Below, piece after piece: positions 43,148-50,575 of a stretch of 64,000 nt of DNA. The DNA comes from Cellvibrio fontiphilus_A (GTDB lineage Bacteria > Pseudomonadota > Gammaproteobacteria > Pseudomonadales > Cellvibrionaceae). A model generated the notes under the pieces. It ran no database searches. It was not told where the DNA came from and was given only the letters and a program-made list of their open reading frames with translations. The DNA is taken from contig NZ_JBHRTF010000001.1 in the NCBI RefSeq assembly GCF_042646205.1, positions 248,001 to 312,000 of the forward strand, in the 5' to 3' direction. Position 1 is the first letter of the stretch. Each line of letters begins with the position of its first letter. The position numbers were made by a program, and so were the translations under genes.

Positions 43148-43792
43148 TTAATACTGTTGTTTCATTTTTTCTGGTTGGCTGGCGGTGAGTTCCAGTTCGC
43201 CTTGGCGCAGGTGATGTTTTTCTGCAGTGTGATTTTCTGCAAGCGGTTTGTCGATGCGCAATACAGCTTTTTGCAAAATTAAGGTGTTGGGATAGGTGAT
43301 GATATTGCCATCGTCACGCTTGAGGATGACGTGGAACATTGTGATTTCAATAATCACACCGCTCATGTCGTCGTCTTTGTCCAAAATTTTAATACTGTCG
43401 TTTACTTTGTAAGGAAAGCTGAAAAAAATAATCATGCTCGCCGTGACATTGCTCAATATTGACCACTGGGCAAACAGCGCAATACCCACTACCGCAAAAA
43501 TAGAAGAGAGGAATACCGAAATCTCGCTGTACCCCAAACCCAGCACCAAACACATTACAACAATACACAAAAACACCATGCCGATATTCATCAGGCGGGT
43601 CATGTAAAGCACACGTAAATCGCCCAGTGCGCGGCGCACACTGACATCGTGAATAATGCGATCCAATAATTTGGAGGCGAGTGAAAAAACGATAATACAA
43701 CTGAGGATGATAATAATTTTGGAGAAGATACCGTGACTGGTTATCTGTTGTAAAAAATCCATAGTTTCCCGAAATGTTGGTAGATTATCCAC
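43148..43792 (-). CDS. Small MscS-family mechanosensitive channel
   Basis: A 214-residue membrane protein. Three to four hydrophobic segments (about 20-135) lead into the pore-lining helix and a short MscS beta domain with GVIIEITMFHVILKRDDGNIITYPNTLILQKAVLRI, the conserved (L/I)-x-x-(T/I)-x-(L/I)-x-x-x-(D)G-x-(V/I)-x-x-(P)N motif. It is shorter than E. coli MscS (286 aa) because the C-terminal cage domain is reduced. The frame opens with GTG; an internal ATG ten codons later is an alternative start. Confidence 0.85.
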   Translation of the reverse strand: MDNLPTFRETMDFLQQITSHGIFSKIIIILSCIIVFSLASKLLDRIIHDVSVRRALGDLRVLYMTRLMNIGMVFLCIVVMCLVLGLGYSEISVFLSSIFAVVGIALFAQWSILSNVTASMIIFFSFPYKVNDSIKILDKDDDMSGVIIEITMFHVILKRDDGNIITYPNTLILQKAVLRIDKPLAENHTAEKHHLRQGELELTASQPEKMKQQY

Positions 43793-43876
43793 ACTGGCAC
43801 CTGCATTGCTGATTCAATTAACGACTGCCATACTCGTTCGCACATTATACCCACCGAATAGCTGAACGAGTGCTTT

Positions 43877-44599
43877 ATGAAACCTTTGTTGTGTATTGCC
43901 CATCGCGGCGGCCCCGCAGCGGGGCCAACCCCCTTACCGGAAAACAGCCTGGCGGCGATAAAACGCGCATTGGACTTGGGCGTATATGCGGTGGAGATTG
44001 ATGTTTTTCAAATCCACGGCGAATTATTTGTGACCCATGATCGCCGTTTGGGGCGGGTGGTTTCCGGGCAGGGAGTGATTACTGCCCAGTCGCTGGATTA
44101 TTTGCAAGCACAGCGTTTGGAAAATGGCGAAGCGCTGCCGCGCTTACAGCAAGTGTTGGAATTGGTGGGCGATAGGGCGCTGCTGAATATCGAAATCAAA
44201 GGCGAGAATTGTGTCGCTGTACTTGCACGTCAGTTGGATGATTACCTCCATTCGTCCGGTGGAAGTTACGAGCAGTATGCGGTTTCCAGTTTTGATCACC
44301 AGCAATTATTTCAAGCCTTGCAGCAGATGCCGCAGGTTAAACGAGGGGTGTTAATCGAAGGTATTCCACTGGATTACGCCGCCTGTTGTGAACCGCTTAA
44401 AGCCTATTCCTTTAATACCCATTTAAGTTTTCTTACCCCGGAATTAATTCAGGATGCACAGCGGCGCGGCTTGAAAAACTGGGTGTATACCGTAAACCAC
44501 GAGGATGATTGGCAGTTAATGCAGCAGCTGGGGGTGGATGCGGTATTTACCGATAAACCCGATGCGCTTATCGCCTTTAATCAGAAAATACCGGCATAA
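43877..44599 (+). CDS. Glycerophosphodiester phosphodiesterase family protein (UgpQ-like)
   Basis: A 240-residue TIM-barrel enzyme that cleaves glycerophosphodiesters to glycerol 3-phosphate and an alcohol. Catalytic and metal residues are visible: HRG in CIAHRGGPAAG, ENSLAAIKRALDLGVYAVEIDV, HDRRLGRV and NIEIKGEN. There is no signal peptide, so it is cytoplasmic like UgpQ. A hairpin follows about 35 nt after its stop. Confidence 0.9.
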   Translation: MKPLLCIAHRGGPAAGPTPLPENSLAAIKRALDLGVYAVEIDVFQIHGELFVTHDRRLGRVVSGQGVITAQSLDYLQAQRLENGEALPRLQQVLELVGDRALLNIEIKGENCVAVLARQLDDYLHSSGGSYEQYAVSSFDHQQLFQALQQMPQVKRGVLIEGIPLDYAACCEPLKAYSFNTHLSFLTPELIQDAQRRGLKNWVYTVNHEDDWQLMQQLGVDAVFTDKPDALIAFNQKIPA

Positions 44600-44980
44600 A
44601 TAGCCCAATCTGCTCACCGACGCTACCGACTTGAAGGGCGAAGCTGTTATTCGCCCTTATCTATTCCCCTTTATCGCATAAAAACATTTTTGAATATTTA
44701 GTATTGCTCTGTTTTTGCGCCGGTTTTTGCGCTGAAGCAAGAGTATTCCGCACATTCTCTTCTAGACTTTCCTTCACCTGCGCTGTTACACGGCCGCGCT
44801 TGGCCAGACGTTGGTGAATAAAATTTGTTATTGGTTAAGGCTATTGATTGGTTATTAAATATAAATTTATCAAATTGAGAGAATTGGCCTAAGGTTAGTC
44901 TGTATCTAGTGAGTCAGCTGAAAGCGAGTCAACTTACTGCAAGCCAATTTACTCAATCAATATCTCAACAGGAGAAGGTT
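44600..44980. other. Gene-free region upstream of katG
   Basis: A 381-nt region with the hairpin described above and a very AT-rich stretch (44820-44885) that should hold the katG promoter. CTAT/TTAT elements at 7-nt spacing near 44840 are only a partial match to OxyR sites. An open frame through the last 72 nt is probably untranslated leader. Confidence 0.5.
44634..44658 (+). terminator. Hairpin after the GDPD gene
   Basis: A perfect 9-bp stem AAGGGCGAA/TTCGCCCTT with a 7-nt loop. The following sequence is pyrimidine-rich but lacks a clean T run, so termination may be weak. Confidence 0.55.
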
Positions 44981-47167
44981 ATGGACAATAACAACACTTC
45001 AGCAGGTCAATGCCCATTTGCACATGGTGCAAATACTGAATCAAGCAAGTCAGTGATGAATTGGTGGCCCAAGGCTCTCAATCTCGACATCCTTCATCAA
45101 CACGACCGCAAAACCAACCCGCTCGGTGAAAACTTCAACTACGCCGAAGAATTCAAAAAACTCGATCTGCAAGCCGTTAAAAACGACCTCAAAGCCCTGA
45201 TGACCGATAGCCAGGACTGGTGGCCAGCCGACTGGGGCCACTACGGCGGTTTGTTTATTCGTATGGCCTGGCACTCAGCCGGTAGTTACCGCATTGCCGA
45301 TGGTCGCGGTGGCGCCGGCACCGGTAACCTGCGTTTCGCCCCTTTAAATAGCTGGCCGGATAACGGCAACCTGGATAAAGCCCGCCGCTTGTTGTGGCCA
45401 ATCAAAAGAAAGTACGGCAACAAGTTGTCCTGGGCGGATTTGATGATCCTCGCTGGCAATATGGCCTATGAATCCATGGGCTTGAAAGTCTTCGGTTTTG
45501 GTGGCGGCCGCGAAGATATTTGGCACCCAGAGAAAGATGTTTACTGGGGTTCTGAAAAAGAATGGCTGGCCAAAAGTGGCGGCGAAGGTAGCCGCTACTC
45601 AGGTGAGCGCGATTTGGAAAACCCACTGGCTGCAGTGATGATGGGTTTGATCTACGTAAACCCCGAAGGTGTGGACGGTAACCCCGACCCGCAAAAAACC
45701 GCCAACGACATACGTGTGACCTTTGCACGCATGGCCATGAATGATGAAGAAACCGTTGCGCTTACGGCTGGTGGCCACACCGTAGGTAAAGCCCACGGCA
45801 ATGGCAGTGCGGCCAACCTTGGCCCCGAGCCAGAGGCGGCCGGTATTGAAGAGCAGGGCTTGGGCTGGGTGAATCACAAAACCCGTGGCGTTGGCCGCGA
45901 TACAGTTACCAGCGGTATTGAAGGTGCGTGGACCACCAACCCGACCCAATGGGATAACGGCTATTTTGAAATGCTGCTTAACCACGAGTGGGAATTGACC
46001 AAAAGCCCGGCCGGTGCCTGGCAGTGGAAACCCGTCGATATCAAAGAAGAAGACATGCCCGTGGATGTGGAAGACCCCAGCATTCGCTGCATGCCCTTGA
46101 TGACCGATGCGGATATGGCGATGAAGGTTGACCCTGAGTACCGCAAAATTTCCGAGCGTTTCTACAAAGATCCAGCCTACTTCTCTGAAGTCTTTGCGCG
46201 CGCCTGGTTCAAATTGACTCACCGCGATTTAGGCCCCAAAGCGCGTTACTTGGGTGCGGATGTACCGGCGGAAGATTTGATCTGGCAAGACCCGGTTCCC
46301 ACTGTTGACTACACCTTAAGTGATGCTGAAGTCGCCGACCTGAAAGCCAAAATTCTAGCCAGCGGTTTAAGTGTTGCTGAACTGGTTGCCACTGCTTGGG
46401 ACAGTGCACGTACCTTCCGCGGTTCGGACTTCCGTGGCGGCGCTAACGGTGCACGTATTCGTCTCGCCCCGCAAAAAGATTGGGAGGGCAACGAGCCGGC
46501 GCGTTTGCAAAAAGTGCTGGGTGTGTTGACCAATATCCAGGCGGGTTTGAGCAAAAAAGTCAGCATTGCCGATTTGATTGTGTTGGCAGGTACAGCAGCG
46601 GTTGAAAAGGCCGCAAAAGATGCGGGTGTCAATATCACCGTACCTTTTGCTGCCGGTCGCGGTGATGCCACTGATGCACAGACCGATGCAGAATCCTTCG
46701 CGGTGCTGGAGCCAGTGCACGACGGTTTCCGCAACTGGGTGAAAAAAGATTATGTGGTACAGCCAGAGGAAATGCTGCTCGACCGCGCGCAGCTAATGGG
46801 TTTAACCGCACCGGAAATGACGGTGTTGATTGGCGGTATGCGTGTGCTGGGCACCAATCACGGTGGCAGCAAACACGGTGTGTTTACCGATAAAGTCGGT
46901 GTATTAAGCAACGACTTCTTTGTTAACCTCACCGACATGAACTACCAATGGAAACCTACCGGTAAAAACTCTTACAACATTGTTGAGCGCAAAACCGGCA
47001 CTGTGAAATGGACGGCAACCCGTGTTGACCTGGTGTTTGGTTCCAACTCGATTTTACGTTCTTACGCCGAAGTCTATGCACAAGACGACAACCGCGAAAA
47101 GTTCGTAAAAGACTTTGTAAACGCTTGGGTAAAAGTGATGAATGCAGATCGTTTTGATCTGAAATAA
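44981..47167 (+). CDS. katG: Catalase-peroxidase KatG
   Basis: A 728-residue bifunctional haem enzyme that decomposes hydrogen peroxide. The distal-side RMAWHSAGSYR contains the catalytic Arg, Trp and His; the Met-Tyr-Trp adduct can be formed from this Trp, the Tyr in GLIYVNPEGVDG and a Met further on; the proximal haem ligand is in TAGGHTVGKAHG. The C-terminal half is the usual degenerate copy (VATAWDSARTFRGSDFRGGANGARIR). A frame 24 codons longer exists, but AGGAGAAGG stands just before the ATG chosen. Confidence 0.96.
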   Translation: MDNNNTSAGQCPFAHGANTESSKSVMNWWPKALNLDILHQHDRKTNPLGENFNYAEEFKKLDLQAVKNDLKALMTDSQDWWPADWGHYGGLFIRMAWHSAGSYRIADGRGGAGTGNLRFAPLNSWPDNGNLDKARRLLWPIKRKYGNKLSWADLMILAGNMAYESMGLKVFGFGGGREDIWHPEKDVYWGSEKEWLAKSGGEGSRYSGERDLENPLAAVMMGLIYVNPEGVDGNPDPQKTANDIRVTFARMAMNDEETVALTAGGHTVGKAHGNGSAANLGPEPEAAGIEEQGLGWVNHKTRGVGRDTVTSGIEGAWTTNPTQWDNGYFEMLLNHEWELTKSPAGAWQWKPVDIKEEDMPVDVEDPSIRCMPLMTDADMAMKVDPEYRKISERFYKDPAYFSEVFARAWFKLTHRDLGPKARYLGADVPAEDLIWQDPVPTVDYTLSDAEVADLKAKILASGLSVAELVATAWDSARTFRGSDFRGGANGARIRLAPQKDWEGNEPARLQKVLGVLTNIQAGLSKKVSIADLIVLAGTAAVEKAAKDAGVNITVPFAAGRGDATDAQTDAESFAVLEPVHDGFRNWVKKDYVVQPEEMLLDRAQLMGLTAPEMTVLIGGMRVLGTNHGGSKHGVFTDKVGVLSNDFFVNLTDMNYQWKPTGKNSYNIVERKTGTVKWTATRVDLVFGSNSILRSYAEVYAQDDNREKFVKDFVNAWVKVMNADRFDLK

Positions 47168-47192
47168 TTGCGCGCTAACGCCCTTGCAAAAC

Positions 47193-47225
47193 AAAAAGGC
47201 CGATGTGAACAGCATCGGCCTTTTT
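47193..47225 (+). terminator. Bidirectional terminator between katG and rnk
   Basis: The stem AAAAAGGCCGATG/CATCGGCCTTTTT with a 7-nt loop between convergent genes. Confidence 0.93.
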
Positions 47226-47266
47226 GCTTTTTTATTTGTTTGTTTTTTGATTGCCTGTGAGTTGCG

Positions 47267-47653
47267 TTACTGCGCTTGTTCCACCGCAATCACTTTTAAC
47301 CGGCGCACCTTGCCCAGCGGCACTGGCCATTCAATCGCACCGCCTATTTTCAAACCAATAAGCGCGCTGCCCACTGGCGATAACACCGATATTTTCATCT
47401 GGCTTACATCCGCATCCTGTGGGTAAACCAGTTGAATGGTTTTTTCTTCGTTGGAGTCCAAATCGCAAAAAGTCACTTTGCTATTCATCGCCACCACATT
47501 GCTGGGGAGCTTGTGAGTTTCCACAATTTTGGCCCTGCTTATCTCTTGGTCCAGAGCATCTGCGGCATCCGAATCACTTTGTTCAATCAATTGCATTAAT
47601 TGTGCGTAGTCAATTTTGGTAATAACCAATGCACTGCTTTTTTTGTTGCTCAT
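47267..47653 (-). CDS. rnk: Nucleoside diphosphate kinase regulator (Rnk, GreA/B C-terminal family)
   Basis: A 128-residue protein with a short N-terminal helical part (KIDYAQLMQLIEQSDSDAADALDQEISRAKIVE) and a GreA/GreB-type FKBP-like C-terminal domain (VVAMNSKVTFCDLDSNEEKTIQLVYPQDADVSQMKISVLSPVGSALIGLKIGGAIEWPVP). Rnk-type proteins bind RNA polymerase near the secondary channel. The short coiled-coil lacks the long arm of Gre factors. A TTG start four codons earlier is possible; the ATG has GGA upstream. Confidence 0.88.
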   Translation of the reverse strand: MSNKKSSALVITKIDYAQLMQLIEQSDSDAADALDQEISRAKIVETHKLPSNVVAMNSKVTFCDLDSNEEKTIQLVYPQDADVSQMKISVLSPVGSALIGLKIGGAIEWPVPLGKVRRLKVIAVEQAQ

Positions 47654-48130
47654 AAAAATATCCAAAATAACTGACGGCAGCCAGTGTGACTGTCCGGTGT
47701 TTAATTAAAAAAAACAGAAGTAAAACTAATCAGGAGTAAAACAACAAAGAGGGTTTGCGGCGATTAAGTTGGCAATAACTTAATCGCCAGATACCACAAA
47801 GACGCGAGCGGAAGCGGCTTCCGGCGCGGTAAGAACAAGCGAAATGGAGGTGAGTATTGAATAATTCATGGGCAAACCATAACAAGGCCGCTTGGTTTTG
47901 TCTACTCGCTTGCCGATGATCCGGGGGGCGTGCGGGCAAGAATTTACCCTTCTTTGTAATATGCGCGCCGGGGTTGCGTGGCAATTTAACCCCTCTGGAT
48001 TTAGTATGGCTGCCCATAACTAGAAGCAAACACTGGCTGATCAACCAAGGCCAGATGCAGGACAGCGGAAATCATCAACCATAAGTTTTATAAACCCTTT
48101 GCCACCAACAGATTCCTGACGAGAACTACA
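47654..48130. other. Gene-free gap between rnk and the CE2 esterase gene
   Basis: A 477-nt divergent region. It contains a strong 12-bp hairpin at 47759-47788 and nothing that resembles a protein gene; the 104-codon open frame on the minus strand has no ribosome-binding site and an unlikely composition. Confidence 0.55.
47759..47788. other. Perfect 12-bp hairpin without a poly-U tail
   Basis: GGCGATTAAGTT and AACTTAATCGCC flank a 6-nt loop. Neither side has a T tract, so this is not a classical terminator; it could be part of an untranslated leader, a small RNA or an operator. Confidence 0.5.
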
Positions 48131-49213
48131 ATGAAATTAATCCCTCTTTTTTTACTGGGAGTGCTCGGCCTTACCAGTATTGCCTCGGCTGAGCCGGTAC
48201 AAAACATCGGTGCCGATAACCCACAATATCTTTATACCGGGCGCATCGACTTTAGCGATAAAAAAGCCCCGCAGCTCTCCTGGCCTGGCTCCAGTATTAA
48301 AGCGAATTTCACCGGCACATCGCTCGCCATTGTTCTGGATGACCAGTTGGGGAAAAATTTTTTTAATGTGATTGTGGATGGCGAAACCCAGCACCCCTAC
48401 GTGCTTGAAGCCAAACAAGGTGAACACACCTATGTCATTAGCACGGCGTTAAAACCGGGCAACCACAGCCTGGAAATTTATAAACGCACCGAAGGCGAGG
48501 AGGGCGCTACCCATTTTAAAGGCTTGGTATTGGATAAAGATGCCAGCCTTCTAAAACCGCCGGCGCGCCCTAGACGCCGCATGGAAATTTACGGGGATTC
48601 CATTACCAGCGGTATGGGCAATGAAGGCGCCGATAATGGTGCCGATCATTTGCTCAGTGAAAAAAATAATTATTGGGCCTATGGTGCCATTACCGCACGC
48701 AACTTGAATGCGGAATTACACACCATTTCACAAAGTGGTATTGGCATTATGATCAGCTGGTTTCCGTTTATCATGCCGCAGTTTTATGACCAGCTAAATG
48801 CCGTGGGGAATAACGATAGCCAATGGGATTTCTCCCGCTGGACGCCCGATCTAGTCGTCATTAATTTGTTCCAGAACGATAGTTGGTTGACGGATCGCGA
48901 TAGAAAATTGCAGCCGCACCCAACGGATGAGCAAAAAATTCAGGCCTATATTGATTTTGTGCGCAGCATCCGCGCCAAATACCCGAATGCACACATTATT
49001 TGTGCGCTGGGCAGTATGGATGCCACTGCAAACCCAACCTGGCCCGGTTATGTAAAAGCGGCGGTGGCGCGCATGCAGCAGGAAAATAATGATAAAAAAC
49101 TGGATACTATTTTCTTTCCCTTTACCGGCTATGGGCAGCATCCGCGTATTGCACAGCACAAAGCAAATGCTGAGTTGTTAACGGCGTTTATTGAAAAGAA
49201 AATGCAGTGGTAA
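48131..49213 (+). CDS. CE2-family acetylxylan esterase (SGNH hydrolase)
   Basis: A 360-residue secreted or periplasmic esterase. A Sec signal peptide ends near ASA (residue 20). Residues about 25-140 form the N-terminal beta jelly roll of CE2, and about 145-360 form the SGNH domain: nucleophile Ser in EIYGDSITSGMGN, block III-like Asn in VVINLFQNDSW and the catalytic His in GYGQHPRIAQHKAN. CE2 enzymes remove acetyl groups from xylan or gluco-oligosaccharides. It converges on the GH10 gene and should act in the same pathway, exposing the xylan backbone to xylanase. Confidence 0.9.
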   Translation: MKLIPLFLLGVLGLTSIASAEPVQNIGADNPQYLYTGRIDFSDKKAPQLSWPGSSIKANFTGTSLAIVLDDQLGKNFFNVIVDGETQHPYVLEAKQGEHTYVISTALKPGNHSLEIYKRTEGEEGATHFKGLVLDKDASLLKPPARPRRRMEIYGDSITSGMGNEGADNGADHLLSEKNNYWAYGAITARNLNAELHTISQSGIGIMISWFPFIMPQFYDQLNAVGNNDSQWDFSRWTPDLVVINLFQNDSWLTDRDRKLQPHPTDEQKIQAYIDFVRSIRAKYPNAHIICALGSMDATANPTWPGYVKAAVARMQQENNDKKLDTIFFPFTGYGQHPRIAQHKANAELLTAFIEKKMQW

Positions 49214-49233
49214 TGTGATTCTTTCTTAAAAAG

Positions 49234-49265
49234 AATCCCGCATCACCCGGTGATGCGGGATTTTT
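49234..49265. terminator. Bidirectional terminator between CE2 and GH10 genes
   Basis: The stem AATCCCGCATCACC/GGTGATGCGGGATT followed by T5 lies between two convergent stops. Confidence 0.93.
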
Positions 49266-49274
49266 ATTTTGCGC

Positions 49275-50414
49275 TTAACGTTTTAAATCCAAGAGGCGGA
49301 AGTAGGCATCTTTGGGTTGCAATTGACGATCAAACAAGAGTGGGTAGTTGGTGCGGCCGCGAATGGGGAAACCATTAAGCCAACTCGCATCATCGCTTAC
49401 CCCCCAAAAAGTTACGCGGTCAATTTTATCGCTGTGTTTAATAAATAGTTTGAATAAATCCTCGTAGCGTTTGGCCAGTTTGTCTTGCATTTCCTGCGGT
49501 AACCCTTTGATGTAAGGGTCGCGCTCGGGTTTGTATTCAAAACGGGTGGAGACTTCTGCGACCGGTAAATCCCATACCGATGGCAATACATCTATATCCA
49601 ATTCAGTGAAATGGACACGCAAGCCCAATTTGGCAAATTCGATAATACTTTTTTCAATTTCGTCGATGGGCGGTGTGTCTATGCCCAAATGCCCTTGAAT
49701 ACCTAAACCGTGAATTGGCATACCGCGTTTTTTCATACGTTTAAGCATGTCAACGGTTGCTTCGCGTTTACCGGTGCGCTCAATGTTGTAATCGTTGTAC
49801 ATCAGGTGAGCTTTGGGATCTACCTCGTGTGCCAAGGCAAAGGCGTTGTAAATAAAATCATCGCCCATGATTTTGTACCAATGGCTATCGCGCATTTTAT
49901 TGTCATCGCCCACCGCTTCATTCACTACATCCCACGCGGGCAGTTTGCCTTTATAGCGGCCTGCAAGTGTGGTGATGTGCTCTTCCATTTTTTTCTGCAG
50001 CGCGTCTTTGCTAATGTAGCTGCCATCGGCTTTTTTAAAGACTTCATCGTGAATCTGGCTGTGCCATACCAGGGTGTGACCCACCATGTGTATATTGTAC
50101 TTGGTGCCAAAGGCCACAAAATTGTCGGCATCAGTCCAGTTCCACTGGCCCTGGGCATCGCGCAATACGCCCCATTTCATACAGTTTTCCGGGGTAATGG
50201 AATTAAACTCTTTACTGATCAAGGCATTCAGTTTTTCATCGGAACCTGTGGCTATGTTGGCATTGAGCGCAGCGCCAATTAGAAAATTATCCTTGTAGGC
50301 TGTTTTAAGCCCGGTTTGCTCCAATGCTTTGGTCGCTGCAGTGACTCTGGCAGCCTGGCTCAGTGCAAGCCCTGCGCCGGTGAGTGCAAACAATTGCCGA
50401 CGTGAGATATTCAT
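49275..50414 (-). CDS. GH10 endo-beta-1,4-xylanase with Tat signal
   Basis: A 379-residue TIM-barrel xylanase. The N-terminus MNISRRQLFALTGAGLALSQA is a twin-arginine signal, so the enzyme is exported folded, probably to the periplasm. Catalytic residues: acid/base Glu166 in WDVVNEAVGDD and nucleophile Glu271 in VHFTELDIDVLP. WGVSDDASWLNGFP near the end is a standard GH10 block. No carbohydrate-binding module is attached, which suits small oligosaccharides rather than polymer. It diverges from the GH67 gene, and the two share a 161-nt promoter region with a perfect palindrome. Confidence 0.95.
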   Translation of the reverse strand: MNISRRQLFALTGAGLALSQAARVTAATKALEQTGLKTAYKDNFLIGAALNANIATGSDEKLNALISKEFNSITPENCMKWGVLRDAQGQWNWTDADNFVAFGTKYNIHMVGHTLVWHSQIHDEVFKKADGSYISKDALQKKMEEHITTLAGRYKGKLPAWDVVNEAVGDDNKMRDSHWYKIMGDDFIYNAFALAHEVDPKAHLMYNDYNIERTGKREATVDMLKRMKKRGMPIHGLGIQGHLGIDTPPIDEIEKSIIEFAKLGLRVHFTELDIDVLPSVWDLPVAEVSTRFEYKPERDPYIKGLPQEMQDKLAKRYEDLFKLFIKHSDKIDRVTFWGVSDDASWLNGFPIRGRTNYPLLFDRQLQPKDAYFRLLDLKR

Positions 50415-50485
50415 AGGTAAATCCCCTAAGGTTATTGTTGTGGATAAAACTTTACATTTTCATGGATAAAAATCGGCTTGGTATT

Positions 50486-50497
50486 CTTGTATACAAG
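50486..50497. promoter_or_regulatory. Perfect palindrome CTTGTATACAAG in the GH10/GH67 divergent promoter
   Basis: A 12-bp perfect dyad about 72 nt before the GH10 start and 79 nt before the GH67 start. The TTGTATACAA core fits the T-x-GT-x-x-x-AC-x-A pattern bound by GntR/FadR-type regulators such as UxuR. No regulator gene is adjacent. A related half-site pair occurs in the urea-locus promoter. Confidence 0.55.
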
Positions 50498-50575
50498 TGA
50501 TATATTTGTTATGACTATAAGATACGCAGCAATTGCCATTTCAGCAAATAAAGAAACGTTTATAAGGGGTGTCGC

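Noticed and set aside
44825..44880. OxyR site upstream of katG
   Set aside because: Only two of the four ATAG/CTAT-type elements match well; not enough to call.
44909..44980. 24-codon N-terminal extension of KatG
   Set aside because: The internal ATG has a strong AGGAGAAGG and gives the usual KatG N-terminus.
47730..48044. 104-codon open frame on the minus strand
   Set aside because: No Shine-Dalgarno sequence, low-complexity basic composition, and it spans a strong hairpin.
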